Part shown: positions 34,925-43,828 of the stretch, in pieces
Layout of the letters: every line of letters begins with the position of its first letter
Numbering within the stretch: position 1 is the first letter of the stretch
Source of the DNA: an uncultured Alphaproteobacteria bacterium
GTDB lineage: Bacteria; Pseudomonadota; Alphaproteobacteria; Micropepsales; Micropepsaceae
Assembly: GCA_937865685.1 (NCBI GenBank)
Contig: CALMGU010000052.1
Location: 1-45,077, forward strand
DNA length: 45,077 bases
Direction: 5' to 3'
The notes under the pieces: generated by a model
What the model saw: only the letters and a program-made list of their open reading frames with translations
Database searches by the model: none
Told to the model about the DNA's origin: nothing
Program-made: the position numbers and the translations under genes

Positions 34925-37900
34925 TTATTCGTGGTGCTGAAGGCCGCGATTGATCAGCTGGAAGAACACCGGCACGAAAAAGATCGCCAGGATTGTTGCC
35001 GTCAACATGCCGCCGATCACGCCGGTGCCGATATCGTTCTGGCTGTGGGCGCCCGCGCCGCTGGCGATGGCAAGGGGCGAGACGCCCGCAATGAAGGCGA
35101 TGGAGGTCATCAGGATGGGGCGAAGGCGCAGGCGAGCCGCCTCCATGGCTGCGTCGCGCGCCTTGAGCCCCCGCTTTTCGGCATCCACCGCGAACTCCAC
35201 GATCAGGATCGCGTTCTTGGCCGAGAGGCCGATGGTGGCGAGCAAGCCGACCTGGAAATAGATGTCGTTGAAAAGCCCCCGCGCGCTGGCCGCCGCCACC
35301 GCGCCGATCACGCCCAGCGGAATGACCAGCATCACCGACATGGGGATCGCCCAGCTTTCATAGAGCGCGGCCAGGCAAAGATAGATGATCAGGATCGACA
35401 GCGCATAAAGCGCGGGCGCCTGGGCGCCCGATTGCTGTTCCTGGAAGGACAGGCCGGTAAGCTCATAGGCAACGCCGGCGGGCAGCTGCTTGATCAGCTT
35501 GTCCATCTCGGCCAGCGCGGTGCCCGAACTGATGCCGGGCGCGCCCTGGCCCTGAATCTCGATGGACGGATAGCCATTATAGCGGGTGAGCGAAGCGGGC
35601 CCCAAAACCCAACGCGCAGTCGAGAAGGACGCAAAGGACGTCATGGTCCCTGACTTGCCGCGCACATACCAGCGGGCCAGATCGTCCGGCGACATGCGAT
35701 AGGGCGCGTCACCCTGGATATAGACGCGCTTGACGCGGGCGCGGTCGATGAAATTGTTGACGAAGTTGCCGCCCCAGGCCGCCGACAGGGTGGAATTGAT
35801 GTCGGCGGTGGCGATGCCAAAAGCATTGGCTTTCTGCTGATCGACATCGATGTGCAGCTGCTGGGTGTCGTCCAGGCTGGCGGGACGCACCGATTGAAGC
35901 CTGGGATTGCGCGCCGCCATGGCCAGGAGCCGGTTGCGGATCTGGATCATTTTCTGATGGCCGAGATTGGCGCGATCCTCCAGCTGCAAATCGAAACCGG
36001 TGGAGACGCCCAGCTCGCGCACCGCGGGCGGCACCAGGGGAAAGACCTGCGCTTCATTGATGGTGCGGCGGAATTTCAGCATGGCCCGGCGCGCCATGGC
36101 AGGCGATGCATTCTTCTCGCCCGGACGCTTGTCCCAGTCGCTGAGCTTCACAAAGGCGATTCCGGTGTTTTGACCCACGCCCAGAAAGCTGAAACCGGCG
36201 ATGGCGAACGCGAAATCGACATTCCTGCTTTCGGTCTGAAGATAATGGTCGGCGACCTTCTGGGCCACCGCCAGCGTGCTGGCCTGGGTCGAGCCGGACG
36301 GAAGCGCGATCAGATTGACCAGGACGCCCTGGTCCTCGTCGGGCAGAAATCCGGTGGGCAGATAGACAAACAGCGCCCCCATCAGGGCCACGATCGCCAG
36401 ATAGGCCAGCATCACACTCTTGGTGCGTCCCAATATTTTTTCCAGATTGCGCCGGTACCATTCGCGCGTCGCGTCGAAACTGCCGTTGAACCAGGTAAAG
36501 AAGCGCCCCAACAAACCGCTGCCATGGTGCAGATGCCCGCCTTCGATGGGCTGGAGCAAGGTGGCGCACAGCGCCGGGGTCAGGATCAGGGCGCACATGA
36601 TCGACAGCAGCATCGCCGACACGATGGTGACGGAGAATTGCCGGTAGATCACCCCGGTCGAACCGCCGAAAAACGCCATCGGCAGGAACACCGCCGTCAG
36701 CACCAGGCCGATGCCGATCAAGGCGCCGGTGATTTCCTGCATGGAGCGCAAAGTGGCTTCGCGGGGACTGAGGCCTTCCTCGCGCATGATGCGCTCGACA
36801 TTCTCCACCACCACGATGGCATCATCGACCAGAAGCCCGATCACCAGCACCAGGGCGAACAATGTCAGCGTGTTGATCGAGAATCCCACCAGGGAAAGGA
36901 TTCCGAAGGTGCCCAGCAACACCACGGGCACCGCCACGGCGGGCACCAGTGTGGTGCGCCAATTCTGCAGGAAGATGAACATCACCAGGATCACCAGCAG
37001 AATGGCTTCGGCCAGGGTCTTGACCACGTCCTTGATGGAAAGGCGGATGAAATCGGTGTTGTCGACGGGAAAGACCAGCTTGTAGCCGGGCGGAAAGGAC
37101 GGCTCCAGCGAACGGGCGCGGGCCTTGATTGCATCCACCAGGGTCAAGGCATTGGTGCCGGGCGCCGGCGTGATGGCAATGCCGGCGCCGGGATGGCCGT
37201 TCATCCGGCCCACAATGCCGTAATTGTCCGTGCCCAGCTCCACGCGGGCGACATCCGACAGATGCACCACCGCGCCATCGGGCGCGCTCTTGAGGATGAT
37301 CCTGCGGAATTGCTCCGGCGTCTGAAGTTGCGATTGGGCGGTCACGGTGGCGCTCAGCGCCTGATCGGCCAAGGCCGGCAGGGCGCCGATCGATCCGGCC
37401 GAAACCTGCACATTCTGAGCCTGGATCGCGGCGCGCACGTCGGACGGCTGCAAGCTGTAACTGCGCAGCTTGTAGGGATCGAGCCACACCCGCATCGCAT
37501 AAGGCGATCCGAATACGATGGCGGTGCCCACCCCCGGCACGCGCAGCAAGCTGTCCTGCATCGTGGAAATGATGAAGTCGGCGACATCGCGCCCGGTGGT
37601 GCGGTCGGATTCGTCGTACATCGCCACCAGCAAAAGGAAGTTGGCCTGCGCCTTGGCCACGGTGACGCCCAACTGCTGCACCTGGGTGGGCAATTGCGCC
37701 ACCGCCTGCTGCACTTTGTTCTGGACCTGCACCTGGGCGATGTCCGGATCGGTGCCCGGCGCGAAAGTGGCAGTGATCGCCACCGTGCCGTCGGCATTGG
37801 AAGTCGATGAGAAATAAAGCAGATGGTCCAGCCCGGTGAGCTGCTGCTCGATCACCTGGGTGACGGAATTCTGCATGGTGACAGCGTCAGCGCCGGGATA

Positions 37901-38050
37901 GCTGGCGTTCACCTGCACCGCGGGTGGCGCGATGGTGGGATATTGCGCCACCGGCAAGCGGAAGACGGAAATTCCCCCAGCCAGCATGATGACAATGGCA
38001 ATGACCCAGGCGAAAACCGGCCGATCGATGAAGAAACGCGACAGCGACAT
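34925..38050 (-). CDS. RND efflux permease, HAE1 family (AcrB/MexB-like)
   Basis: 1,041 residues, full length for the hydrophobe/amphiphile RND pumps of the inner membrane. Visible are the N-terminal FFIDRPVFAWVIAIVIMLAGG (first membrane helix, read in part), the porter-domain block YPTIAPPAVQVNASYPGAD, NVQVSAGSIGALP, and TM4 with the proton-relay aspartates in GLLVDDAIVVVENVE. FLPMAFFGGSTGVIYRQFS, LTPALCATLL and the C-terminal ILIVEFAVDAEKRG with RPILMTS follow. It exports drugs, solvents or bile-like amphiphiles with H+ influx. It has no adjacent periplasmic adaptor (AcrA) or outer-membrane channel gene in the window, so it must borrow partners. ATG 38050 is preferred over GTG 38056. Confidence 0.95.
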   Translation of the reverse strand: MSLSRFFIDRPVFAWVIAIVIMLAGGISVFRLPVAQYPTIAPPAVQVNASYPGADAVTMQNSVTQVIEQQLTGLDHLLYFSSTSNADGTVAITATFAPGTDPDIAQVQVQNKVQQAVAQLPTQVQQLGVTVAKAQANFLLLVAMYDESDRTTGRDVADFIISTMQDSLLRVPGVGTAIVFGSPYAMRVWLDPYKLRSYSLQPSDVRAAIQAQNVQVSAGSIGALPALADQALSATVTAQSQLQTPEQFRRIILKSAPDGAVVHLSDVARVELGTDNYGIVGRMNGHPGAGIAITPAPGTNALTLVDAIKARARSLEPSFPPGYKLVFPVDNTDFIRLSIKDVVKTLAEAILLVILVMFIFLQNWRTTLVPAVAVPVVLLGTFGILSLVGFSINTLTLFALVLVIGLLVDDAIVVVENVERIMREEGLSPREATLRSMQEITGALIGIGLVLTAVFLPMAFFGGSTGVIYRQFSVTIVSAMLLSIMCALILTPALCATLLQPIEGGHLHHGSGLLGRFFTWFNGSFDATREWYRRNLEKILGRTKSVMLAYLAIVALMGALFVYLPTGFLPDEDQGVLVNLIALPSGSTQASTLAVAQKVADHYLQTESRNVDFAFAIAGFSFLGVGQNTGIAFVKLSDWDKRPGEKNASPAMARRAMLKFRRTINEAQVFPLVPPAVRELGVSTGFDLQLEDRANLGHQKMIQIRNRLLAMAARNPRLQSVRPASLDDTQQLHIDVDQQKANAFGIATADINSTLSAAWGGNFVNNFIDRARVKRVYIQGDAPYRMSPDDLARWYVRGKSGTMTSFASFSTARWVLGPASLTRYNGYPSIEIQGQGAPGISSGTALAEMDKLIKQLPAGVAYELTGLSFQEQQSGAQAPALYALSILIIYLCLAALYESWAIPMSVMLVIPLGVIGAVAAASARGLFNDIYFQVGLLATIGLSAKNAILIVEFAVDAEKRGLKARDAAMEAARLRLRPILMTSIAFIAGVSPLAIASGAGAHSQNDIGTGVIGGMLTATILAIFFVPVFFQLINRGLQHHE

Positions 38051-38078
38051 GGGCACGCTGCTTAGGTCATGCCGCGCC

Positions 38079-38182
38079 CGTCAGCAACGGGGCTGACAAA
38101 TCATTCAATCGTAATTTCGCATCTCCACAAAGCAGTGTCGGCTATTGCGCAGCACGGCCAAATGCGGGACGGGCTGCGCAAT
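38079..38182. repeat. Two perfect inverted repeats upstream of the RND gene
   Basis: First pair: GTCAGC, six bases, GCTGAC (38079-38096). Second pair: ATTGCGCAGC (38144-38153), 19 bases, GCTGCGCAAT (38173-38182), a perfect 10-base repeat. Both lie in the 137-base gap between the SRPBCC gene and the RND permease gene. Neither has a T-run on the strand where a terminator for the SRPBCC gene would be needed. They may be regulator sites or leader structure of the permease. Confidence 0.45.
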
Positions 38183-38187
38183 TTCCT

Positions 38188-38760
38188 CTAACGAGTTGAT
38201 GGCGGCGGATTCTTTTTTTCGCACAGCGTTTTGGTTGCCGTCAGATAACTGGGATTGCCTTTGCGGAAAAAATCATAGAGCTGATCGTAATCCGCCCCCG
38301 CGCCATAGCCGGTATGCGAAATGGTGAAGCGGGTGAGGCCCTTTTCGCGCGGTTCGATCGAGATCACCTGGACCACATTGCGGTAAAGCTCGGCATGGGG
38401 CGGTCCGGGCGGCGTCGCTTCGTTGCGCAGCACCAGGAGCCGTTCAGGCAGATAGGCGATGATGCGATGACGGATGGTTTCGTTGCCGCCCAGCTTGGCG
38501 GTGGGCGAAAAGCCTTCCTCGATCACCCCGCCATTCTTCATCTCCACATGCGCGAGAGGCAGGCCGGACGCCTTGATCCCCTCTTCTTCCGCCAGCGCAT
38601 GCCAGATGCAGGATGGCGCGCCTGCGATGTCGATGGATTGCTGCAGCACCCGGTCGCCATTGGGTTCGGTGAAGGACGTGTCCTTGACGCCTGCCGGAAG
38701 CTGGCTTGGGCCCGACATCGCCATCATGCCGAGTGCCGCCGTCATCATCAGAGTATGCAT
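38188..38760 (-). CDS. SRPBCC (START-like) family protein with signal peptide
   Basis: 190 residues. The N-terminus MHTLMMTAALGMMAMSG is a weak signal peptide or lipophilic leader. The rest is an SRPBCC/polyketide-cyclase-like fold: RVLQQSIDIAGAPSCIWHAL, ASGLPLAHVEMKNGGVIEEG, IRHRIIAYLPERLLVLRNE, LTRFTISHTGYGAGADYDQL, and a last helix YDFFRKGNPSYLTATKTL. Such proteins bind small hydrophobic molecules in a deep cavity. It starts 8 bases after the TetR gene and belongs to the same transcript, so its ligand may relate to the inducer. Substrate unknown. Confidence 0.78.
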   Translation of the reverse strand: MHTLMMTAALGMMAMSGPSQLPAGVKDTSFTEPNGDRVLQQSIDIAGAPSCIWHALAEEEGIKASGLPLAHVEMKNGGVIEEGFSPTAKLGGNETIRHRIIAYLPERLLVLRNEATPPGPPHAELYRNVVQVISIEPREKGLTRFTISHTGYGAGADYDQLYDFFRKGNPSYLTATKTLCEKKNPPPSTR

Positions 38761-38768
38761 GTTTGCCC

Positions 38769-39380
38769 CTATGGTTTGCTGGTTGAAGTCACATCCGCTT
38801 GAAGCCGGTTCAGATAATCGCGCAGCCCCGCCACCGAAGCGTCGAAGGCTTCCAAGCTGCGATGGGTGCGCGATTGCATCACTCCGCCTTCCATCACCGT
38901 CAGGATGAATTGCCCCAAGGCACGGGTGTCGGTACCGGGCGGCAGGCGATCTTGTGCCGCGTCCAGGCAGCCTTTCACCGCCTCGACCCAGCCGTCGAAA
39001 TTGATCGCCAGCAATTCGCGCACCGGCGGATCGGGTTCGTGCAGCTCCAGCGCCAGGCTGCCGATGGGGCAGCCATAAGTGCAGTCGGTCATTTCCAGCG
39101 CGCGGCGATAGGCGCCGAGCAGCGCGAAGATGCGTTCGATGGGATCGTCCACACCTTCCCAAGCGGGCGCCAGCAGCATCGGCCCGATGCCCTTGCGGTA
39201 CATGTCCAGTACGGCAAGGAGCACATCCTGCTTGGTGGGAAAGGCGTGATAGAGGCTGCCGGCATTGGCTTTGGCCTCGCGCAGAATGTCCTGCACGCTG
39301 GTCGAGCCGTAGCCCTTTTCCAGAAAGAGCTTCATGGCCGCGAAAACCAGCCGGTCGGCGGTGGAAGGCGTGCTGTCCAT
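38769..39380 (-). CDS. TetR family regulator
   Basis: 203 residues. The N-terminal TetR helix-turn-helix is RLVFAAMKLFLEKGYGSTSV, then QDILREAKANAGSLYHAFPTKQDVL (read in parts). The C-terminal ligand domain contains CTYGCPIGSLALELHEPDPP and the closing helix LGQFILTVMEGGVMQSRTHRS, features of the QacR/LmrA-like or YxaF-type C-terminal group that respond to aromatic compounds. ATG 39380 has GGAG at four to five bases. Divergent from the nitronate monooxygenase gene with a perfect palindrome between them, it probably represses both its own SRPBCC operon and that gene. Confidence 0.9.
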   Translation of the reverse strand: MDSTPSTADRLVFAAMKLFLEKGYGSTSVQDILREAKANAGSLYHAFPTKQDVLLAVLDMYRKGIGPMLLAPAWEGVDDPIERIFALLGAYRRALEMTDCTYGCPIGSLALELHEPDPPVRELLAINFDGWVEAVKGCLDAAQDRLPPGTDTRALGQFILTVMEGGVMQSRTHRSLEAFDASVAGLRDYLNRLQADVTSTSKP

Positions 39381-39420
39381 GACGCTCCGGCATCCCTCAC
39401 AGGACGACAGCGTGCTCCTG

Positions 39421-39442
39421 CTTGGTTGAACAGTCAACCAAG
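39421..39442. promoter_or_regulatory. Perfect palindromic TetR-type operator
   Basis: Half-site CTTGGTTGA (39421-39429), spacer ACAG, and exact complement TCAACCAAG (39434-39442). This 9-4-9 form is a standard TetR-family operator. It lies 41 bases from the tetR ATG and 82 from the nitronate monooxygenase ATG, followed by an A/T-rich stretch (AAAAATATACTTGAATTC) suitable for a promoter of the latter. Confidence 0.8.
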
Positions 39443-39524
39443 AAAAATATACTTGAATTCTATAGATTTTTCGCACACCGGGTCCCGGCCGCCGCATCAT
39501 GCGGCATCAATCGCCGGAGGAATG

Positions 39525-40604
39525 ATGGCTTGGCCCGACCGCAGAATTCTCGACCTGTTCGGCATCGCGCTGCCGATCATCCAAGCGCCGATGGCGAACT
39601 TCGGCACGCCGGAGATGGCCATCGGAGTTTCCCTCGCCGGGGGCCTGGGCTCGCTGCCTTGCGCCTCGTTGAATGCCGATCAGATCCGCGCCGCCGTCAC
39701 CGCGATCCGCGCGGCGGCGCCGGGGCCGATCAATCTCAACTTTTTCTGTCATGCCCAGCCGGCCGAGGATGCCGCGCGCGAAGCGGCCTGGCGCAAAAAG
39801 CTTGAACCTTATTATCGCGAAGCGGGCCTGGATCCCGCCGCCACCATCCCCAGTGTTGCACGCCTGCCCTTCGACGATGCCGCCTGCGCCCTGGCCGAAG
39901 GACTCAGACCTGACGTGGTGAGTTTTCATTTCGGCCTGCCCGATCCAAAGCTGGTCGCGCGCGTCAAGGCGGCGGGCGCCAAAATGATCGGGTCCGCCAC
40001 CACCGTTGCCGAAGCGCGCTGGCTGGAAGCGCAGGGCTGTGACGCCGTCATCGCCATGGGCGTGGAAGCGGGCGGCCATCGCGGCAATTTCCTTGAGCAC
40101 GATATGTCCCGGCAGGTGGGCACCTTCGCGCTGGTGCCGCAAGTTGCCGATGCGGTGAAGGTGCCGGTGATCGCGGCGGGCGGCATCGCGGATGGGCGCG
40201 GCATCGCCGCTGCCTTGGCGCTGGGCGCCAGCGCAGTGCAGATCGGCACGGCTTATCTTTTTTCGCCCGAAGCCAAAGTCAGCGCCATTCATGCCCGCGC
40301 TCTGGCCGCGGTCACGGACGACGGCACCGAAGTCACCAATGTCTTCACCGGCCGTCCCGCGCGCGGCATCGTCACCCGTCTGATGCGGGACCTGGGGCCT
40401 TTGTCGCCCGACGCGCCGGCCTTTCCCAATGCGTCGCGCGCGTTGGCCCCGATCAAGGCCAAAGCTGAAGCGGACGGCGCGGGCGATTTCAGCAATCTGT
40501 GGTCCGGGCAAGCGGCGAGATTGGCCAAGCATCTCCCGGCCAAAGACCTGACCTTGTCCTTGGCCGAAGACGCACTGGCCCGCATCGCCGCGCTGTCCGG
40601 TTAG
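39525..40604 (+). CDS. Nitronate monooxygenase family flavoprotein (2-nitropropane dioxygenase-like)
   Basis: 359-residue FMN TIM-barrel protein. Visible blocks are LDLFGIALPIIQAPMANFGTP (read in part, FMN binding at the start), LAGGLGSLPCASL, INLNFFCHAQP, DVVSFHFGLPDP, MIGSATTVAEARWLEAQGCDAV, the signature MGVEAGGHRG, PVIAAGGIADGRGIAAAL and GASAVQIGTAYLF for phosphate binding. It oxidises nitroalkanes or propionate-3-nitronate to carbonyl plus nitrite; some relatives are enoyl reductases. ATG 39525 has GGAGG at four bases (ATG 39522 adjoins it). Control by the TetR protein through the palindrome is likely. Confidence 0.9.
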   Translation: MAWPDRRILDLFGIALPIIQAPMANFGTPEMAIGVSLAGGLGSLPCASLNADQIRAAVTAIRAAAPGPINLNFFCHAQPAEDAAREAAWRKKLEPYYREAGLDPAATIPSVARLPFDDAACALAEGLRPDVVSFHFGLPDPKLVARVKAAGAKMIGSATTVAEARWLEAQGCDAVIAMGVEAGGHRGNFLEHDMSRQVGTFALVPQVADAVKVPVIAAGGIADGRGIAAALALGASAVQIGTAYLFSPEAKVSAIHARALAAVTDDGTEVTNVFTGRPARGIVTRLMRDLGPLSPDAPAFPNASRALAPIKAKAEADGAGDFSNLWSGQAARLAKHLPAKDLTLSLAEDALARIAALSG

Positions 40605-40612
40605 AAAATCGA

Positions 40613-41998
40613 TCAGACGATCGTGGAAGACGCCCCCGGCCCCCGCTGCAGCAGGTCGGCGAGAATTTCCAGACCGCGCGTGAGATCGTTTCGCGTGCGC
40701 GGCGCGCCCAGGCCGATGCGCACCGCTTCGGGCGCTTTGCCCGCGGCGAAGACATCCGCCGTCACCAGGCCGATGCCGTGAAGCCGCGCCCGGCTGGCGA
40801 GCGCGCCCGCGGTCCATCCATCCGGCAGCTTCAGCCAGGCATGAAAACATTCCGGATCGCTTTTCGCCGCCGGCAGCAGTCCGGCCGCGATCGCCTGGCG
40901 CGCCGCTGTCTCATCGCGGATCGCCGCCAGCACGGCATCGGCGACACCCTCTTCCATCCAGCGCGTGACGATGGCGGCGCTGAAGGGTGACGCCATGCCG
41001 GCAAAAGCGCGGATGGCGTCCGCCGCGCGTGCCTGGATGCGCGCATCCGGCAGGATCAGATAGGCAATGCGCAAAGCGGGCGAGAGGCATTTGGAAAGCC
41101 CGGCGATGTGATAGACGCAGTCCGGCGCCAGTGCGGCCAGCGGCGGCACCGGTGCGCGCGGCAGGGCGCCATAGGCGTCGTCCTCGATGATGGGAACGCC
41201 GTGCCGCCGGGCGATCTCCACCAGCTTGCGCCTCCGCGCCAACGGCATGGTCGCGGTCGTGGGATTGTGGAAGGTGGGCGTGCAATAGAGCGCCTGGGGG
41301 CGATGACCGATACAGGCGGTCTCGAAACTTTCCGGCAAAAGCCCCTCATCGTCCATCGCCACTGGCTGAACGCAAACGCCCTGATGCGCCGCCAGCGCCA
41401 GAAAGCCCGGATAGGCCAAGGCCTCCACGCATACCGTATCGCCGGGCCGCGCCAGGAGTTTCAGCGACGCGACCAGCGCGCCTTGGGTACCGGGACAGAC
41501 GGCGATGCGCTCCGCCGTGACGCCGGGCAGACGCGATTGAAGCCACTGCGCGCCGGCGGCCCGGTCGGAATCCGCGCCGCCCGGATCCTGATAGGCCAAG
41601 AGCAGGCCCGGTCCCTCGCCCGCCACGGCATCGATCCCCGCCTGCATGCGCGCGTTCAAACCCGCATCCTCGAACCGGGGCGGCAGATTCATGCTGATAT
41701 CAACGGCGCGGCCGGCAGCGGGCACAGCCTGGCTTTGCCGGAGGCGGACATAGGTGCCGTGGCCCACCCGGCCTTCGACCAGGCCTCGCTTGCCCGCTTC
41801 GGCATAGGCCCGCGTCACAGTGGTGAAGTCGATCCCCAAAGCGTCCGCCAGCGCGCGCTGCGGCGGCAGCCGCGTTCCGGGCTTGAGGCGCCCCGCCGCG
41901 ATGTCGGACGCAATCGCCCCCGCAATGGCCAGATAAAGCGGCCCGTCTTCGCGGCCCAGGGCGGGCATCCAGGATGTCGCATGGGAGGTTTTGGGCAT
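40613..41998 (-). CDS. MocR-type regulator, second copy in window
   Basis: 461 residues. A GntR winged helix spans about 20-85 (GPLYLAIAGAIASDIAAG, then LPPQRALADALGIDFTTVTRAY, then GRVGHGTYV). The aminotransferase-like domain has CTPTFHNPTTATMPL, IIEDDAYGALPR and the PLP lysine K303 in IAGLSKCLSPALRIAYL. It is not close to the first MocR protein in the window. It is divergent from the DUF983 gene over an AT-rich 60-base gap. An upstream in-frame ATG at 42019 would add seven residues; neither start has a clear ribosome site, and a TACAAT on the minus strand (42030-42035) is a possible -10. Target genes are unknown. Confidence 0.88.
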   Translation of the reverse strand: MPKTSHATSWMPALGREDGPLYLAIAGAIASDIAAGRLKPGTRLPPQRALADALGIDFTTVTRAYAEAGKRGLVEGRVGHGTYVRLRQSQAVPAAGRAVDISMNLPPRFEDAGLNARMQAGIDAVAGEGPGLLLAYQDPGGADSDRAAGAQWLQSRLPGVTAERIAVCPGTQGALVASLKLLARPGDTVCVEALAYPGFLALAAHQGVCVQPVAMDDEGLLPESFETACIGHRPQALYCTPTFHNPTTATMPLARRRKLVEIARRHGVPIIEDDAYGALPRAPVPPLAALAPDCVYHIAGLSKCLSPALRIAYLILPDARIQARAADAIRAFAGMASPFSAAIVTRWMEEGVADAVLAAIRDETAARQAIAAGLLPAAKSDPECFHAWLKLPDGWTAGALASRARLHGIGLVTADVFAAGKAPEAVRIGLGAPRTRNDLTRGLEILADLLQRGPGASSTIV

Positions 41999-42058
41999 TG
42001 CCGGGGCCTGTATTTCCATATATACGGATATTGTATGTTCTAATGTATGGAGGCTGGT

Positions 42059-42466
42059 GTGGAAAGCGGAATTTTGGCGGTCCCCCTGCAACCCGCGATG
42101 AAGACGGAAATCCCCTTGGGTCTTGCCGCCCGGCGCGGCCTGCTCGGCCGCTGCCCCAGCTGCGGCAAGACCAAATTGTTCGCCAGCTATCTGAAGCAGG
42201 TCGAAGCCTGCCCCAATTGCGGGGCGCATTTCGGGCGTATCCGCGCCGACGACGCCGCGCCCTGGGGCACGATCATTGTGGTGGGCCATGTCTTCATGCC
42301 GCTGATGTTCTTCGTCAGCCTGGATGCCTTCATGCCCTTCTGGGCCGGCGTTGCGGTGTGGGCTGCCTTGTTCGCGGGCCTGTCCCTGGCGCTTTTGCCC
42401 CGCTCCAAGGGTCTGTTCATCGCCTTGCTTTGGGCGACGCGCGCGCCCGGCGTGAACAACGGCTAG
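42059..42466 (+). CDS. DUF983 family membrane protein
   Basis: 135 residues. The family features are a Zn-ribbon-like N-terminal part (GRCPSCGKTKLF, then CPNCGAHFGRIRADDAAPWG) with two CxxC pairs, followed by two membrane helices (TIIVVGHVFMPLMFFVSLDA and GVAVWAALFAGLSLALLP). DUF983 genes are often near cytochrome oxidase or Nudix genes in Alphaproteobacteria; here it stands alone. GTG 42059 has GGAGG at five bases and is preferred; ATG 42047 and ATG 42098 are alternatives. It converges on tonB, and both genes end in the shared palindrome CTAG (42463-42466), so each stop codon overlaps the other. Confidence 0.85.
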   Translation: MESGILAVPLQPAMKTEIPLGLAARRGLLGRCPSCGKTKLFASYLKQVEACPNCGAHFGRIRADDAAPWGTIIVVGHVFMPLMFFVSLDAFMPFWAGVAVWAALFAGLSLALLPRSKGLFIALLWATRAPGVNNG

Positions 42467-43152
42467 TTGTTCAGCGAGAACTCGATCGACACCACGGCGT
42501 TCAAGGTGCGGGCGGGAAAATCCGCCGGCAAGGCCGGCAGCGGCTGCGCCCGCTGGATCATCGCCAATGCCTCATTGTCCAGCACGGGACGGCCGGAGCT
42601 TTTCTGGATGTCGGATGCCGTGACGTGACCGTTCGCGTCCATCACGAAATGCAGCGTCACCACGCCTTCGATATGCGCCTTGCGCGCCGATGGCGGATAC
42701 TGCTTGAACCGGTTGATGTGGGCGAGGACCCGGCTCTCGAAACTCGGCTGCGCGTCGCCCTCGCCTTTCTGCGCGGCCGGCGCATGCAAGGCAGGTGGAG
42801 CGGGCTCGGCCATGGGAGGCGCCGCGATGATGGCGCGGGGCTCGCTCTGGATCACCACATCGGGCGGCGGCACGGTGACAAAGGTCGGACGGATCAGCGC
42901 GGGCGGCGGCGTGCTCAAATCCTGCTTGTCGGTCTTGGGCTTTTCCAGCTGAATCATCAGAGCGGGCGGGGCCTGGATGGCGGGCGCGACTTTCACCGCC
43001 AACAGGAACGCCATCACCACGCCCACATGGATCAACACCGTGACCAGGAAGGCGCCGGCACGGCCCCGTCCTTCGGTCACCGGGCGCGGCAAGGCCCGCA
43101 GCGGATGGGCCGTCCGCTCGTCGAATGCGCCGCTGGTCAGATGCATGGTCAT
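42463..43152 (-). CDS. tonB: TonB energy transducer
   Basis: 229 residues. It has a short cytoplasmic N-terminus, one membrane anchor ([20 protein letters not shown], about 33-52), a Pro-rich periplasmic spacer ([34 protein letters not shown]), and the C-terminal TonB domain with [36 protein letters not shown] and [19 protein letters not shown]. It couples the proton-motive force to outer-membrane receptors. ATG 43152 overlaps the TGA of the PepSY gene (ATGA). TonB next to a PepSY membrane protein suggests iron/siderophore uptake. ExbB/ExbD are not in the window. Confidence 0.92.
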   Translation of the reverse strand: MTMHLTSGAFDERTAHPLRALPRPVTEGRGRAGAFLVTVLIHVGVVMAFLLAVKVAPAIQAPPALMIQLEKPKTDKQDLSTPPPALIRPTFVTVPPPDVVIQSEPRAIIAAPPMAEPAPPALHAPAAQKGEGDAQPSFESRVLAHINRFKQYPPSARKAHIEGVVTLHFVMDANGHVTASDIQKSSGRPVLDNEALAMIQRAQPLPALPADFPARTLNAVVSIEFSLNN

Positions 43153-43828
43153 CCGGCGGCCTCCTCGGCAAGGGCCGCCGTCATCGGCAGGCGCCGCTGA
43201 CGCTTCTTGACCCACATGACCACCCCGGTGATTACGAACAGAGCGGGGACAAGGCCGCTCAAGAACACCAGCGCCTTCCAGATCGCGCCCAGGCCCGATC
43301 CCTGATGCAGCGGCCGCTGCCAGGCCAGGAAATTCTGGGACGGATCGCGCCTGGCCACCACCTGGGCGCGCCAGGGATCGATATAGACGGTGGCGCCCAC
43401 CGCGCCATGCGCCAGCATGTTGACCATGATGGTGCGGTCCGGACGGACCGGCAAAGAGATGCCGGTGGGCGTCGCATCCGGCATGGCCTTGCGCGCCATT
43501 GCCAGGGCTTCATCGGCGCCGATCGCGGTGGCACCGGCAAGGGGCGCGATCTCCGGGCCTTCACGCAGATTGAACGTCACGCCGCCGCCGGCCTGTCCGC
43601 CGCCCGCCAAACCGAATGCGTTCGGAAAGGCGATCACCACGCCCGAAAAACTCACGATCATGAAGACCACGAAAATCCAGATGCCCGTGGCCGCATGCAA
43701 CTCGCGATGAAAGCGCAAGCCCTTGGCCGTGCGCCGCACCAGGAAGGCATATTTCCATTGGCCGCGCTTGGGCCACCAAAGCACCAGGCCCGTCACGCCT
43801 AAGGCCAGCATCGCCACGCCCAGCCAGC
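43149..43828 (-). pseudogene. PepSY-associated membrane protein, C-terminal part (native end of the window)
   Basis: About 222 residues corresponding to the last three membrane helices and the periplasmic PepSY part: [43 protein letters not shown] (read in parts), then the PepSY region [20 protein letters not shown] to [15 protein letters not shown], and the last helix with [19 protein letters not shown]. The family (siderophore-reductase or iron-uptake associated, FoxB/PiuB-like) is usually about 370-400 residues, so the first helix and loop, some 150 residues, are missing. The ATGA coupling with tonB and matching codon use show that this part belongs to the host chromosome. Confidence 0.8.

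Noticed and set aside
38144..38182. Ten-base inverted repeat as terminator of the SRPBCC gene
   Set aside because: The loop is 19 bases and on the minus strand, where it would have to work, no T-run follows; kept as an inverted repeat of unknown role.
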